Assembly (NCBI GenBank): GCA_009377815.1
Contig: WHTI01000015.1
Coordinates: forward strand, 1-35,911
Source: Actinomycetota bacterium
GTDB taxonomy: Bacteria > Actinomycetota > CADDZG01 > WHSQ01
Direction of reading: 5' to 3'
Length of the DNA: 35,911 nucleotides
The notes under the pieces are model-generated. The model saw only the letters and a list, made by a program, of their open reading frames with translations. It was not told the origin of the DNA and made no database searches. Within the stretch, counting starts at the first letter, position 1, and each line of letters opens with the position of its first letter. Position numbers and translations under genes: made by a program. Below are positions 8,290 through 16,159 of the stretch, piece by piece.

Positions 8290-8709
8290 ATGGCCACGAT
8301 CGAAGAGGTTTATCGCAAGAAGAAGCCCAAGGCCTTCGCCGCCGACCGGAGCCCCTCGAAGGCCGAGGTGTGGTGGTGGTTCTTCATGAGGCTTTCGGGG
8401 ATCGTGTTGCTGTTCCTCGTCCTGATCCACCTCTACATCATGCATCTCGTCGACTCGGGCGTTGAGCGGGTCAACTTCGAGTTCGTTGCGGAACGCTGGG
8501 ACAACGTCGGATGGAAGACGTTCGACTGGGTGCTTCTGGTGCTCGCCCTCCTCCACGGCGTCAACGGTCTGCGGGTGATCATCAACGACTACGTCCACCG
8601 TCCCGGGGTGAGGACCACGGTCAAGGCCACGCTGTACACCGTGACCGCGATCCTGATGATCATGGGCACCGCGGTCATCATCACCTTCGATCCGGCGGTT
8701 GGTGGATGA
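8290..8709 (+). CDS. sdhD: Succinate dehydrogenase membrane anchor subunit (SdhD-like)
   Basis: A 139-residue protein with three membrane helices at about residues 36-56 ([20 protein letters not shown]), 79-97 and 112-134. The pattern [20 protein letters not shown], then [33 protein letters not shown] and a closing ITFDP follows mycobacterial SdhD closely as I remember it. The His residues in the first two helices are candidates for quinone or haem contact. The start is ATG 8290; an upstream extension of the frame would run into the divergent promoter. Its stop overlaps the sdhA ATG (ATGA). The usual preceding anchor gene sdhC is not here: only 55 bp separate this gene from the divergent mutase. 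Confidence 0.88.
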   Translation: MATIEEVYRKKKPKAFAADRSPSKAEVWWWFFMRLSGIVLLFLVLIHLYIMHLVDSGVERVNFEFVAERWDNVGWKTFDWVLLVLALLHGVNGLRVIINDYVHRPGVRTTVKATLYTVTAILMIMGTAVIITFDPAVGG

Positions 8710-10445
8710 GCGACAACGTTCATGTCTTCGACGCGGTCATCGTCGGAGCCGGTGGAGCCGGATTGAGGGCCGCACTCGAGGCGAGCAAGGGGTGCAAGAC
8801 CGCGGTCGTCTCGAAGATGTATCCGACGCGTTCGCACACCGGCGCCGCCCAGGGGGGCATGTGCGCGGCGCTCGCCAACGTCGAAGAGGACTCGTGGGAA
8901 TGGCACGCGTTCGACACCGTGAAAGGCGGCGACTTCCTCGCCGACCAGGACGCCGTCGATGTGATGTGCAAGGACGCGGTCGAGTCCGTGCTCGAGCTCG
9001 AACGCATGGGACTGCCCTTCAACCGCACGCCCGAGGGCAAGATCGACCAGCGCCGGTTCGGGGGCCACACCCGCAACCACGGTGAGGCTGCGGTCAAACG
9101 GGCCTGCTACGCGGCCGACCGCACCGGGCACATGATCCTGCAAACGCTGTTCCAGCAGTGCAACAAGCAGGGCGTCGAGTTCTACAACGAGTTCTTCGTC
9201 TTAGATCTCATCATCCAGGGCGGTGTCTGCGGCGGGATCATCGCCTACGAGATCGCCACCGGTGAGGTTCACACCTTCCGTGCCAAGTCGGTCATGTTCG
9301 CGACCGGTGGCTACGGAAAGATGTTCAAGATCACTTCGAACGCCCACACCCTCACGGGTGACGGGCCCGGCGTCGTCTACCGCAAGGGCCTGCCGCTCGA
9401 GGACATGGAGTTCTTCCAGTTCCATCCCACAGGTCTGTATCGTCTCGGCATCCTTCTGTCGGAGGCAGCTCGTGGTGAGGGCGGCATCCTCCGCAACGGC
9501 GACGGCGAGCGCTTCATGGAGCGCTACGCGCCGACCATCAAGGACCTGGCGCCACGCGACATGGTGTCGAGGGCCGAGTTCTTCGAGATCAAGGAAGGAC
9601 GGGGGGCCGGGCCCAACAAGGATTATGTGCTGCTCGACCTCACCGGGATCGACCCCGAGGTCGTCGAGGCGAAGCTCCCCGACATCACAGAGTTCGCTCG
9701 CACCTACCTCGACGTCGACCCCTTGAAGGAGCCGGTGCCGACGGTCCCGACCGCGCACTACGCGATGGGCGGCATCCCGACCAACGTCAACGCCGAGGTC
9801 CTGCACAGCGCGCACGGAGAGGTCGTGCCCGGCTTCTACTCCGCCGGCGAGTGCGCCTGCGTGTCGGTCCATGGTGCCAACCGGCTAGGGACCAACTCGC
9901 TCCTCGACATCGTGGTGTTCGGTCGGCGGGGCGGGCTCAACATGGCCGAGTACGCCAACAACAACAAGCTCATCGACGTCCCCGAGGACGTCGCCAAGTC
10001 GTCCGAGGAGTGGCTCCGTTCGATCACCGAAGGCGAATCGACCGAGCCGATCGCCGCGATCCGCAAGGATCTCCAAGAGGAGATGTGGGACAAGGCATCG
10101 GTGTCCCGCACCGACGAAGGACTGGGCCAGGCACTCGGCACCCTCGATAGCCTCAAGGAGCGCTACGGCAAGGCCCGGGTAAAGGACCGGAGCAAGGTCT
10201 TCAACACCGAACTCGTCGAGCACATGGAGCTGGGCTTCATGATCGACATCGCCGAGGCACTCGTCATCTCGGCCAAGGCCCGGACCGAGTCGCGCGGCGG
10301 TCACTACCGTGAGGATCACCAGATGCGGGAAGACGAGCACTGGTTGAAGCACACTTTCATCAACAAGACCGCCGACGGGGATACGCGGCTGGCCTATAAG
10401 CCGGTCACGATGGGGCGCTACGAACCAGTAGAAAGGAAATACTAG
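8706..10445 (+). CDS. sdhA: Succinate dehydrogenase flavoprotein subunit
   Basis: A 579-residue protein from ATG 8706 (coupled to sdhD). It has the FAD-binding start [18 protein letters not shown], the motif [10 protein letters not shown] with His44 positioned for covalent FAD attachment, [38 protein letters not shown], the active-site region [18 protein letters not shown] and the FAD-pyrophosphate segment [11 protein letters not shown]. It oxidises succinate to fumarate in complex II; electrons go through SdhB to menaquinone or ubiquinone at the membrane anchor. The natural-looking C-terminus (RYEPVERKY) ends in a TAG that is also the first bases of the palindromic repeat filling the gap to sdhB. 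Confidence 0.97.
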   Translation: MSDNVHVFDAVIVGAGGAGLRAALEASKGCKTAVVSKMYPTRSHTGAAQGGMCAALANVEEDSWEWHAFDTVKGGDFLADQDAVDVMCKDAVESVLELERMGLPFNRTPEGKIDQRRFGGHTRNHGEAAVKRACYAADRTGHMILQTLFQQCNKQGVEFYNEFFVLDLIIQGGVCGGIIAYEIATGEVHTFRAKSVMFATGGYGKMFKITSNAHTLTGDGPGVVYRKGLPLEDMEFFQFHPTGLYRLGILLSEAARGEGGILRNGDGERFMERYAPTIKDLAPRDMVSRAEFFEIKEGRGAGPNKDYVLLDLTGIDPEVVEAKLPDITEFARTYLDVDPLKEPVPTVPTAHYAMGGIPTNVNAEVLHSAHGEVVPGFYSAGECACVSVHGANRLGTNSLLDIVVFGRRGGLNMAEYANNNKLIDVPEDVAKSSEEWLRSITEGESTEPIAAIRKDLQEEMWDKASVSRTDEGLGQALGTLDSLKERYGKARVKDRSKVFNTELVEHMELGFMIDIAEALVISAKARTESRGGHYREDHQMREDEHWLKHTFINKTADGDTRLAYKPVTMGRYEPVERKY

Positions 10446-10607
10446 TGCACCTCCGCGGAACTAGTCGTTGCACCAGAGCGCCCCTGCATCGACGATGGCT
10501 GCGTTGCTCGTCGCTCACGTACTGTCCAGTACTTTCGACTCCTCGCGCCTTGCCCTCGCCGCGCAGTGGCGCTCTGGACGTCGACGCTACTTCCGCGGAG
10601 GTGCACT
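10444..10607. repeat. Palindromic repeat element, copy 1 (164 bp, in the sdhA-sdhB gap)
   Basis: A non-coding element bounded by a perfect 17-bp inverted repeat: AGTGCACCTCCGCGGAA at 10444-10460 and its complement at 10591-10607. Inside is a second perfect inverted repeat, CCAGAGCGCC (10473-10482) with GGCGCTCTGG (10568-10577), and a small central hairpin GTACT-GTCC-AGTAC around 10520-10533. The transcript could fold into one long interrupted hairpin. The left end coincides with the sdhA stop codon; the right end carries GGAGG 7 nt before the sdhB ATG and so forms its ribosome-binding site. A related copy is at 13654-13750. No transposase is present, so a MITE-like or REP-like element is the best description. 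Confidence 0.85.
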
Positions 10608-10608
10608 G

Positions 10609-11313
10609 ATGCCCGAAGTGACGCTCAAGGTGCTCCGGTTCAATCCGGAGACCGACGCGGAGAGCCACTTCGAGGAGTACCGGATCGACGCCAACCCAAT
10701 GGATCGCCTGCTCGACCTCCTACACGAGATCAAGTGGTACCAGGACGCATCGCTCGCCGTCAGACGCTCGTGCGGACACGGGATCTGCGGGTCCGATGCG
10801 GTCGTCGTCAACGGAGTGAACCGTCTTGCGTGCAAGATCCTCGTTAAGGACCTTCCCTCTGAGATCACCGTCGAGCCGATCCGCGGCATGCCGGTGATCA
10901 GGGACCTCGTCGTGGACATGGAGCCGTTCTTCGCCGGCTACCGAGCGGTCAAGCCGTGGCTGATCACCGACGACGAGCACGAGCCGACCAGGGAGCGCAT
11001 CCAGAGCCCCGAGGAGCGGGAGCGCTTCGACGACACGACCAAGTGCATCCTCTGCGCCGCCTGCACGACTTCTTGCCCGATCTTCTGGTCGGACGAGGAG
11101 TACGTGGGCCCGGCCGCCATCGTCAACGCCCACCGCTTCATCTTCGACTCGAGAGACACCGGTGCGGCCGAGCGCCTCCAGATCCTGTCGTCCTCGAACG
11201 GCGCATTCAAATGCCGGACCGCCTTCAACTGCACCGAAGCCTGCCCCCGCGGCATCAAAGTGACGATGGCGATCCAAGAGGTCAAACAAGCCGCCCTCTA
11301 CCGCTCCGTCTAG
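10609..11313 (+). CDS. sdhB: Succinate dehydrogenase iron-sulfur subunit
   Basis: A 234-residue protein beginning at ATG 10609 (MPEVTLKVLRFNPE); the open frame extends upstream only through the repeat element. The [2Fe-2S] site is Cys55, Cys60, Asp63 and Cys75 in SCGHGICGSDAV and NRLAC, the same spacing and Asp ligand as in E. coli SdhB. The [4Fe-4S] and [3Fe-4S] sites are in CILCAACTTSCP and CRTAFNCTEACPRGI. It passes electrons from SdhA to the quinone site. Its Shine-Dalgarno GGAGG lies within the terminal inverted repeat of the upstream palindromic element, so its translation level probably depends on that element. Confidence 0.96.
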   Translation: MPEVTLKVLRFNPETDAESHFEEYRIDANPMDRLLDLLHEIKWYQDASLAVRRSCGHGICGSDAVVVNGVNRLACKILVKDLPSEITVEPIRGMPVIRDLVVDMEPFFAGYRAVKPWLITDDEHEPTRERIQSPEERERFDDTTKCILCAACTTSCPIFWSDEEYVGPAAIVNAHRFIFDSRDTGAAERLQILSSSNGAFKCRTAFNCTEACPRGIKVTMAIQEVKQAALYRSV

Positions 11314-11338
11314 CCCCAACCCTCTTTTCTTCCATACC

Positions 11339-11357
11339 AGTCGTCTATGGGACGACT
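11339..11357. other. Hairpin between convergent sdhB and yccF
   Basis: AGTCGTC (11339-11345) and GACGACT (11351-11357) form a perfect 7-bp stem with a TATGG loop in the 59-bp gap between the convergent stops of sdhB and yccF. No U-tract follows on either strand (a pyrimidine-rich stretch precedes it on the plus strand), so it is not a canonical intrinsic terminator. It may still protect mRNA 3' ends. Confidence 0.35.
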
Positions 11358-11372
11358 CCCGTGGAAATCTGA

Positions 11373-11777
11373 CTACCCAACGACGACGGATCTCCCCGCA
11401 GTCATGTCCCGGGGAATGACCTCTTTCCCGAATGGCACCAGGCTGACCAAAGCCAGTTTCATGTGCACCACTGCGAACGGGATCCCGATGATGGTGATGG
11501 TCAGTATCAGAGCCGAGACGAGGTGGCCAAGCGCAAGCCACCAGCCGGCCAGGATGAACCAGAGAACGTTGCCTACGACCGATCCCGTTCCCGCCTCTGG
11601 ACGCCGGACGAGAGCGCTCGTGAAGGGGAACAGGGTGAAAGCAGCAAGCTTGAAGGCCTGGAGCCCGAAGGGGATGGTCACGATCAACAAACACATGATC
11701 AACCCCGCGACGACGTAACCGAGGGCCATGAAGATCCCACCGAATAGAAGCCAGACGATGTTGCCGAGAAAGCGCAC
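11373..11777 (-). CDS. yccF: YccF-domain inner-membrane protein
   Basis: A 134-residue protein starting at GTG 11777, preceded by AGGAGG at a suitable distance. It contains two similar units, each starting with GN-x-x-W and a pair of hydrophobic helices: MRFLGNIVWLLFGGIFMALG followed by VTIPFGLQAFKLA, and VVGNVLWFILAGWWLALGH followed by IIGIPFAVVHMKLA. This duplicated IPFG/IPFA-x-x-x-x-KLA pattern defines the YccF (DUF307) family. Its members are small membrane proteins of unknown function. It is convergent with sdhB and divergent from ydcF. Confidence 0.88.
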   Translation of the reverse strand: MRFLGNIVWLLFGGIFMALGYVVAGLIMCLLIVTIPFGLQAFKLAAFTLFPFTSALVRRPEAGTGSVVGNVLWFILAGWWLALGHLVSALILTITIIGIPFAVVHMKLALVSLVPFGKEVIPRDMTAGRSVVVG

Positions 11778-11828
11778 GCGGTCCTCCTGAGGACGATTGG
11801 GATCGGACTCAGTCTCTGCCTATGTCCC

Positions 11829-11894
11829 CTGGGAAACAAGGGCTCCCGACCGGCACCGCAAAGGGGCGGGCCCAAGTCCCGGCCCGCTTCCCAT
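11829..11894 (+). ncRNA. Structured intergenic segment between yccF and ydcF (possible cis-RNA)
   Basis: The 157-bp gap between the divergent yccF and ydcF genes contains nested inverted repeats: TGGGAA (11830-11835) with TTCCCA (11888-11893), enclosing GCGGGCC (11866-11872) and GGCCCGC (11881-11887), plus a short GGGA/TCCC pair at 11831-11847. An ACCGCAAAGG stretch lies between the arms, reminiscent of but not matching c-di-GMP riboswitch cores. It could be a multi-stem leader RNA on either strand. It lies upstream of the proposed leaderless ydcF promoter, which argues against a role in that transcript. No known class is assigned. Confidence 0.25.
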
Positions 11895-11898
11895 GGCT

Positions 11899-11928
11899 GA
11901 TTCGCGAATCCTGTGGGATGGGTAGCCT
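11899..11928 (+). promoter_or_regulatory. Candidate ydcF promoter with palindrome
   Basis: TAGCCT (11923-11928) ends 6 nt before the ydcF ATG, the leaderless spacing seen elsewhere in this window. A perfect 12-bp palindrome, GATTCGCGAATC (11899-11910), occupies the -35 position and could be a regulator site. Confidence 0.4.
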
Positions 11929-11934
11929 GAGTGG

Positions 11935-12528
11935 ATGAAACGTCTTCGCATTGCTGTTCTGGTCGCCGTTCTCCTCGTCGTCGGGTATCCGGCGTGGATC
12001 GGCGTGCAGGTCTGGAGCCAGTCGCGCCAGGACGAGCTCCACTCGGCCGATGCCATCGTGGTCCTCGGCGCGGCCCAGTACGACGGCGAGCCGTCACCGG
12101 TGTTCAAGGCCCGGCTGGATCAGGCGGCGTACCTCTACAACGAGGGTTTCTCGGCCACGGTCATCGTGACCGGGGGTAAGCAGCCCGGTGACCGGTTCAC
12201 CGAAGCGGGTGCGGGCGAGGCATACCTGGCGACGCAAGGGGTTCCGAGCGACGCGATCCTCGGAGAGGACGAGGGGAAAACGACGCTCGAGTCGCTCGAG
12301 AAGGTCCGTGAGATCGCCCACGCCAACGACATCAACTCGGTGCTCATGGTCTCGGACCCGATGCACTCCGAACGACTGAAGCGGATCGGTGGAGACCTGG
12401 GCTTCGAGGAGGTCTATGCGAGCCCCGCCTCATACGTGGACCTGAACCGCAGCCGCCTCACGAAGGCAAAGGAGTTGTTGCACGAGGTCGGCTCGATCAT
12501 CGTCTACCAGTTGATCGATCAATGGTGA
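11935..12528 (+). CDS. YdcF-like (DUF218) membrane-anchored protein
   Basis: A 197-residue protein with an N-terminal membrane anchor or uncleaved signal (LRIAVLVAVLLVVGYPAWIG, residues 4-23) and one DUF218 domain. Family motifs are ADAIVVLGAAQYDGEPSPVF (strand plus the conserved Gly/acidic loop), ARLDQAAYLYNEG, VIVTGGKQPGDRFTEA, then TLESLEKVREIA and VLMVSDPMHSERLKRIGGDL. Relatives include E. coli YdcF, SanA and ElyC, linked to envelope integrity, with no established reaction. The domain would face the outside of the membrane. The gene overlaps the GNAT gene by 7 nt, and a leaderless-type TAGCCT box precedes its ATG. Confidence 0.85.
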   Translation: MKRLRIAVLVAVLLVVGYPAWIGVQVWSQSRQDELHSADAIVVLGAAQYDGEPSPVFKARLDQAAYLYNEGFSATVIVTGGKQPGDRFTEAGAGEAYLATQGVPSDAILGEDEGKTTLESLEKVREIAHANDINSVLMVSDPMHSERLKRIGGDLGFEEVYASPASYVDLNRSRLTKAKELLHEVGSIIVYQLIDQW

Positions 12529-13094
12529 TCGCGCGGTTGAGCGCGGAAGAGACCGCAAGGATCAGGGCCGAGCTCGTCAAGGTCTACCGAGAGGCGTGGT
12601 CGACCACCAAGTACGCGCTGACCCGTCACCAGATCCGCGATTTCGCATCGGTGTTCGACATGCACCTCGGTCGGGACGACTTCCGGGCGGTGACAGCGCG
12701 CGACGATCCCGACGGCCCCATGCTCGGGTTCGCGTACGGATACACGAGCGCTCCGGGCGGGTGGTGGCGGGAAACGGTGATCGATGGGCTCCCGAAGGAG
12801 GCGACCGAGGTGTGGTTCGCCGACAGCTACGAGTTCGTCGAGCTCGCCGTGATCGAATCCGCCCGGGGGCGCGGCCTGGGTGGCGCCCTCCACGACGCCC
12901 TCCTCGAGGGGATCGAACGCAAGACCTCGGTGCTCTCGACCCAGTGCGGCAACGCCGCCGCCCTGGCGCTCTACCGCGCCCGCGGCTGGACGACGATCTC
13001 GGGGGACTTCAGGTTTCCGAATCGCCCATATCCATACGCGGTGATGGGACTCGTCCTCAACGATAGGGGGCGGTTACGCTCATCACGTGAGTAA
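12522..13094 (+). CDS. GNAT-family N-acetyltransferase
   Basis: A 190-residue protein with a GNAT fold. The acetyl-CoA motif A is clear: YEFVELAVIESARGRGLGGALHD at about residues 103-125, where RGRGLGG is the pyrophosphate-binding loop. Motif B follows as STQCGNAAALALYRARGWTTIS, and the N-terminal part has the predicted acceptor-binding helices. The acceptor is not identifiable. The ATG at 12522 lies inside the end of ydcF, so the two are probably co-translated, and its end overlaps the next gene by 8 nt. Confidence 0.87.
   Translation: MVIARLSAEETARIRAELVKVYREAWSTTKYALTRHQIRDFASVFDMHLGRDDFRAVTARDDPDGPMLGFAYGYTSAPGGWWRETVIDGLPKEATEVWFADSYEFVELAVIESARGRGLGGALHDALLEGIERKTSVLSTQCGNAAALALYRARGWTTISGDFRFPNRPYPYAVMGLVLNDRGRLRSSRE
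13075..13080 (+). promoter_or_regulatory. Candidate -10 box of the membrane protein gene at 13087
   Basis: TACGCT ends exactly 6 nt before the GTG at 13087, inside the end of the GNAT gene. No Shine-Dalgarno sequence precedes this GTG. This fits a leaderless internal transcript, but the match to a -10 consensus is modest. Confidence 0.3.
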
Positions 13095-13656
13095 CCCCCT
13101 TGAGCCTCGCCGCTCGCGGCTTCCCTTCATCCTGGCTCTCGCGTTCGCGGGGATCGTGACCCTGGCCGTCTACCGGCTCACCGATGCCTTCGTCGTACAA
13201 CTGAGGAACAACAGTCCCCTATCCGATCCAGCGGCCGGATGGGCATACCGGCTGATCGTCGCCATCTCGGTCCTGCAGGCGCTCTATGCGGGATGGGCGA
13301 TCCTCAGGCCTGAGCGGGTGCGCCGAGCGATGGCCGAGGAAGAGACCGTGGCGCGGCTTCCCCGCTATGCGATCGCACGGTCGGTATGTAGGAACGCGGC
13401 GGGCATCGCGTCGCTCACGGTGATCTACGGCGTGGCGGTCTTTCTGTTAACGGGACTGCGCGGAGGCTTCCTCGTCTTCCCCCTCCTCGCGTTGCTCCAG
13501 ATCGCGTGGTACTTCCGGCAGGCCGGGGTGATCGCGGGGTGGCTCGCGTTCCAACAGGAACCGGCCCCCGAACATCCCGCACCACTCCCATGGTCCCGAG
13601 AGCCGGCCGACTACTGTCCCCCGCTCGCGAGGGGGCTCCGGCCGGAGGGCAACTAG
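13087..13656 (+). CDS. Hypothetical membrane protein, four predicted helices
   Basis: A 189-residue protein of no family I recognise. Hydrophobic segments lie at about residues 13-33, 50-68, 102-121 and 124-144, with a basic linker (RPERVRRAMAEEE) between the second and third. The tail is Pro-rich (EPAPEHPAPLPWSREP) and probably cytoplasmic or disordered. It starts at GTG 13087, overlapping the GNAT gene, and its TAG stop at 13654-13656 forms the first bases of the second palindromic repeat. The original C-terminus may have been altered by insertion of that element. Confidence 0.7.
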   Translation: MSNPLEPRRSRLPFILALAFAGIVTLAVYRLTDAFVVQLRNNSPLSDPAAGWAYRLIVAISVLQALYAGWAILRPERVRRAMAEEETVARLPRYAIARSVCRNAAGIASLTVIYGVAVFLLTGLRGGFLVFPLLALLQIAWYFRQAGVIAGWLAFQQEPAPEHPAPLPWSREPADYCPPLARGLRPEGN

Positions 13657-13750
13657 TGCACCTCCGCGTAAGCAGCCGAGCTCCTCGCGCCTTGCCCTCA
13701 CCGCGCCGTGGCGCTCTGGATATGGACGCCTGTCACGCGGAGGTGCACTA
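13654..13750. repeat. Palindromic repeat element, copy 2 (97 bp, before the acyl-CoA synthetase)
   Basis: Bounded by a perfect 16-bp inverted repeat, TAGTGCACCTCCGCGT (13654-13669) and its complement (13735-13750). It shares with copy 1 the terminal repeat and a nearly identical block of about 40 bp (13681-13720 against 10539-10578, beginning CTCCTCGCGCCTTGCCCTC and ending TGGCGCTCTGGA). The left internal half of copy 1, including its CCAGAGCGCC arm, is replaced here by a 12-nt stretch, so this copy looks internally deleted. As with copy 1, the left end is the stop codon of the upstream gene and the right end places GGAGG 8 nt before the next start codon. Confidence 0.85.
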
Positions 13751-13751
13751 A

Positions 13752-15206
13752 TTGGGAGGCATCGGTGGGTTCGCGCGGACCGCTCCCGACAAGACGGCGA
13801 TCATCGAAGGCGCACGGGCCACGACCTACGGACAACTCGAGTCGCGAGCGCGGGCGATCGCGGGGATGCTCCGGCGCGGTGGGCTGAAACGTGGAGATCG
13901 GATCGCGGTGCATTCCGGCAACCGCACCGAGGTCCTCGAGGTCGTCATCGCGGCCTTGCGCATCGGGGTCGTGGCGGTCCCGGTCAACTCGCTGCTAACC
14001 CAACCAGAGATCACTTACATCCTGGAAGACTCGGGAGCCCGGTGGCTGTTCACCGATCGAGCGGTCGATACCCCGCCGGGCGTCGAGCGAACGATGAGCT
14101 TCGGCGATGCGTTCGAACGGAGCCTGCACACTGCAGAACCGGCCGAGATCGCCGACTTCACCCTGGCCAAGCCGATGCTCTATACCTCCGGGACCACCGG
14201 TCTGCCCAAAGGGGTCTGGGTTCCGCCCCACACACCACCGGTCGCCGCGCGGATCTCCGAGGACTTCCAGAGGCTCTGGGGCATCACCGACGACGAAATC
14301 CACATCATCTGCTCGCCGCTGGCTCACTCGGCCCCGCTGCGTTACTCGACCCGAACGCTCGAAGCGGGTGGGACCGTCGTCGTCCAGAAGGCGTTCGATC
14401 CCGCCGAGACGCTGGCGGCGATCGAGATCTACTCGGTGACCTCGACCTTCATGGTTCCGACGCATCTGGAGCGGATCATCGACCTCGATCCGTCAACCAT
14501 TCGCCGTCACGACCTCTCGACCATGCGACTGCTGGCACATGCCGGCGCGCCGATCAGGGTCGAGACGAAGGAAGAAGTCATCAAGCTGTTCCCCGAAGAC
14601 TCGGTGTGGGAGTTCTACAGCGCAACCGAGGGCGCGGCCACACGGATCTCACCCGCAGAATGGCGGCGCAAGCCGGGAAGCGTGGGGAAACCCCACCGCG
14701 GGATCGAGATCATCATCCGTGACGAATGGGGTGAGGTGCTCGCACCCGAGAAGAGCGGCGAGATCTGGGTGCGCGACTCCGAGGCACCGCCGTACGAATA
14801 CTGGGGTGACTCGAAGAAGACCGCCCGCATGAGATGGGAGGGTGCGGTCACGTTCGGAGATCTCGGCCATCTCGATAGTGACGGCTACCTCTACGTTGTC
14901 GGGCGCGCACACGACACGATCATCTCGGGCGGGGTGAACGTCTATCCCCGCGAGGTCGAGGAGGTCCTGATCCAACACCCCGCGGTCCACGAGGTCGCGG
15001 TCTACGGAGCCGAGCATCCCGAGTGGGGCCAGGAGGTCCGGGCGATGGTCGTGAGGGCCGGCGAGCAACCGCTCGATCCGGAACTACTCCGCGGCTGGGC
15101 TCGCGAGCGACTAGCGGGGTTCAAGTGCCCGCGGCAGATCATCGTCGTCGATGCATTGCCCCGCACGCCAACCGGGAAGATCCTCCGCCGGGGGCCGGAG
15201 GACTAG
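13752..15206 (+). CDS. AMP-dependent acyl-CoA synthetase / ligase
   Basis: A 484-residue member of the adenylate-forming (ANL) superfamily. It shows the P-loop MLYTSGTTGLPKGV (about residue 142), the A5 motif EFYSATEGAA, the A7/A8 region FGDLGHLDSDGYLYVVGRAHD followed by IISGGVNVYPREVEE, and the C-terminal A10 lysine motif PRTPTGKILRR. The best start is TTG 13752, with GGAGG 8 nt upstream supplied by the palindromic repeat; this leaves only a short N-terminus before the conserved APDKTAI. The length suits a medium- or long-chain or aromatic acyl-CoA synthetase, but the acid substrate cannot be told. Its stop shares CTAG with the convergent mdh gene. Confidence 0.9.
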   Translation: MGGIGGFARTAPDKTAIIEGARATTYGQLESRARAIAGMLRRGGLKRGDRIAVHSGNRTEVLEVVIAALRIGVVAVPVNSLLTQPEITYILEDSGARWLFTDRAVDTPPGVERTMSFGDAFERSLHTAEPAEIADFTLAKPMLYTSGTTGLPKGVWVPPHTPPVAARISEDFQRLWGITDDEIHIICSPLAHSAPLRYSTRTLEAGGTVVVQKAFDPAETLAAIEIYSVTSTFMVPTHLERIIDLDPSTIRRHDLSTMRLLAHAGAPIRVETKEEVIKLFPEDSVWEFYSATEGAATRISPAEWRRKPGSVGKPHRGIEIIIRDEWGEVLAPEKSGEIWVRDSEAPPYEYWGDSKKTARMRWEGAVTFGDLGHLDSDGYLYVVGRAHDTIISGGVNVYPREVEEVLIQHPAVHEVAVYGAEHPEWGQEVRAMVVRAGEQPLDPELLRGWARERLAGFKCPRQIIVVDALPRTPTGKILRRGPED

Positions 15207-16138
15207 TTCTTAGCGGCGATGTCGGCGCACTTCGTCCGGATCGCCTCAGCTGCTTCCTTGAGCTTGGCGATCTCGTCGTCGTTGAGATCGAGCTCGACGA
15301 TCTCGGTTACGCCGCCCTTCCCGAGCTTCGCCGGCACGCCGAGGTAGACGTCCGACACGCCGTACTGCCCGGTGGTCCAGGCGCAGGTTGGATGGATGTC
15401 ATCGGAGTCGCTCATGATCGAGGCCACCATCGTCGCGACCGAGGTCGACGGCGCGTAGAACGCGCTTCCCTTCTTGAGGTAGCCGACGATCTCGGCGCCA
15501 CCGTCGCGCGTGCGCTGGAACAGTTCCTTGAGTTCCGCCTCATCAACGAGCTCGGGAAGCGGCTTGCCGTTGACGGTCGCGTGTCGAGGGAGGGCAACCA
15601 TCTGATCGCCGTGGGACCCAAGCGTCATGGCCTCGACCTCGTGAGGAGCGACGTCAAGCTTCTCGGCGATGAAGTAACGGAGTCGCGAGGAGTCCAGCAC
15701 GCCCGCCATGCCCATCACGCGCTCCTTCGGGAAGCCCGACACGAGCGAGGCGAGGAACGTCATCTCATCGAGCGGGTTGGAGACCACGATGATCACCGTG
15801 TCGGGAGAGTTGGCCGCCAGCTCCTTGGTTACACCGCCCACGATCGCCGCGTTCTTATCAAGGAGGTCCATGCGGCTCATGCCCGGCTGGCGGGGAAGCC
15901 CGGCGGTGACGACGCAGACGTCCGAACCGGCCGTATCGGCGTAGTCGTTGGTGCCGGTCACGTGCGCGGAGAATCCCTCGACCGGGGCTGACTGATTGAT
16001 ATCGAGAGCCAGTCCCTGTGGGAGACCCTCGACGATGTCGATCATCACTACCTCGTCGGCGAGGTCCTTCTCTGCGATCCGGCGAGCCGTGTTGGAGCCG
16101 ACGTTGCCCGCGCCGACGACCGTCACTTTCTTGGCCAT
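15203..16138 (-). CDS. mdh: Malate dehydrogenase (lactate-dehydrogenase-like type)
   Basis: A 311-residue NAD-dependent dehydrogenase. The Rossmann turn is VVGAGNVGSNTARR, and Asp34 at the end of VVMID favours NAD over NADP. The substrate loop LPRQPGMSRMDLL has Arg83 and Arg89; an Arg, not Gln, at the loop position marks malate rather than lactate specificity. Arg152 and His176 in GSHGDQ complete the catalytic set. It oxidises malate to oxaloacetate in the TCA cycle. It follows idh after 21 bp on the minus strand with AAAGGG 8 nt before its ATG, so the two form an operon. Its stop overlaps the convergent acyl-CoA synthetase stop (CTAG, 15203-15206). Confidence 0.96.
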   Translation of the reverse strand: MAKKVTVVGAGNVGSNTARRIAEKDLADEVVMIDIVEGLPQGLALDINQSAPVEGFSAHVTGTNDYADTAGSDVCVVTAGLPRQPGMSRMDLLDKNAAIVGGVTKELAANSPDTVIIVVSNPLDEMTFLASLVSGFPKERVMGMAGVLDSSRLRYFIAEKLDVAPHEVEAMTLGSHGDQMVALPRHATVNGKPLPELVDEAELKELFQRTRDGGAEIVGYLKKGSAFYAPSTSVATMVASIMSDSDDIHPTCAWTTGQYGVSDVYLGVPAKLGKGGVTEIVELDLNDDEIAKLKEAAEAIRTKCADIAAKN

Positions 16139-16159
16139 GTCAGTTTCCCTTTCTGAGAA

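Noticed and set aside
10468-10608. An N-terminal extension of sdhB through the gap
   Set aside because: The extension lies wholly in the palindromic repeat, has no ribosome site, and SdhB normally starts at the position of 10609.
11339-11357. Intrinsic terminator between sdhB and yccF
   Set aside because: The stem is good but no U-tract follows on either strand; kept only as a hairpin.
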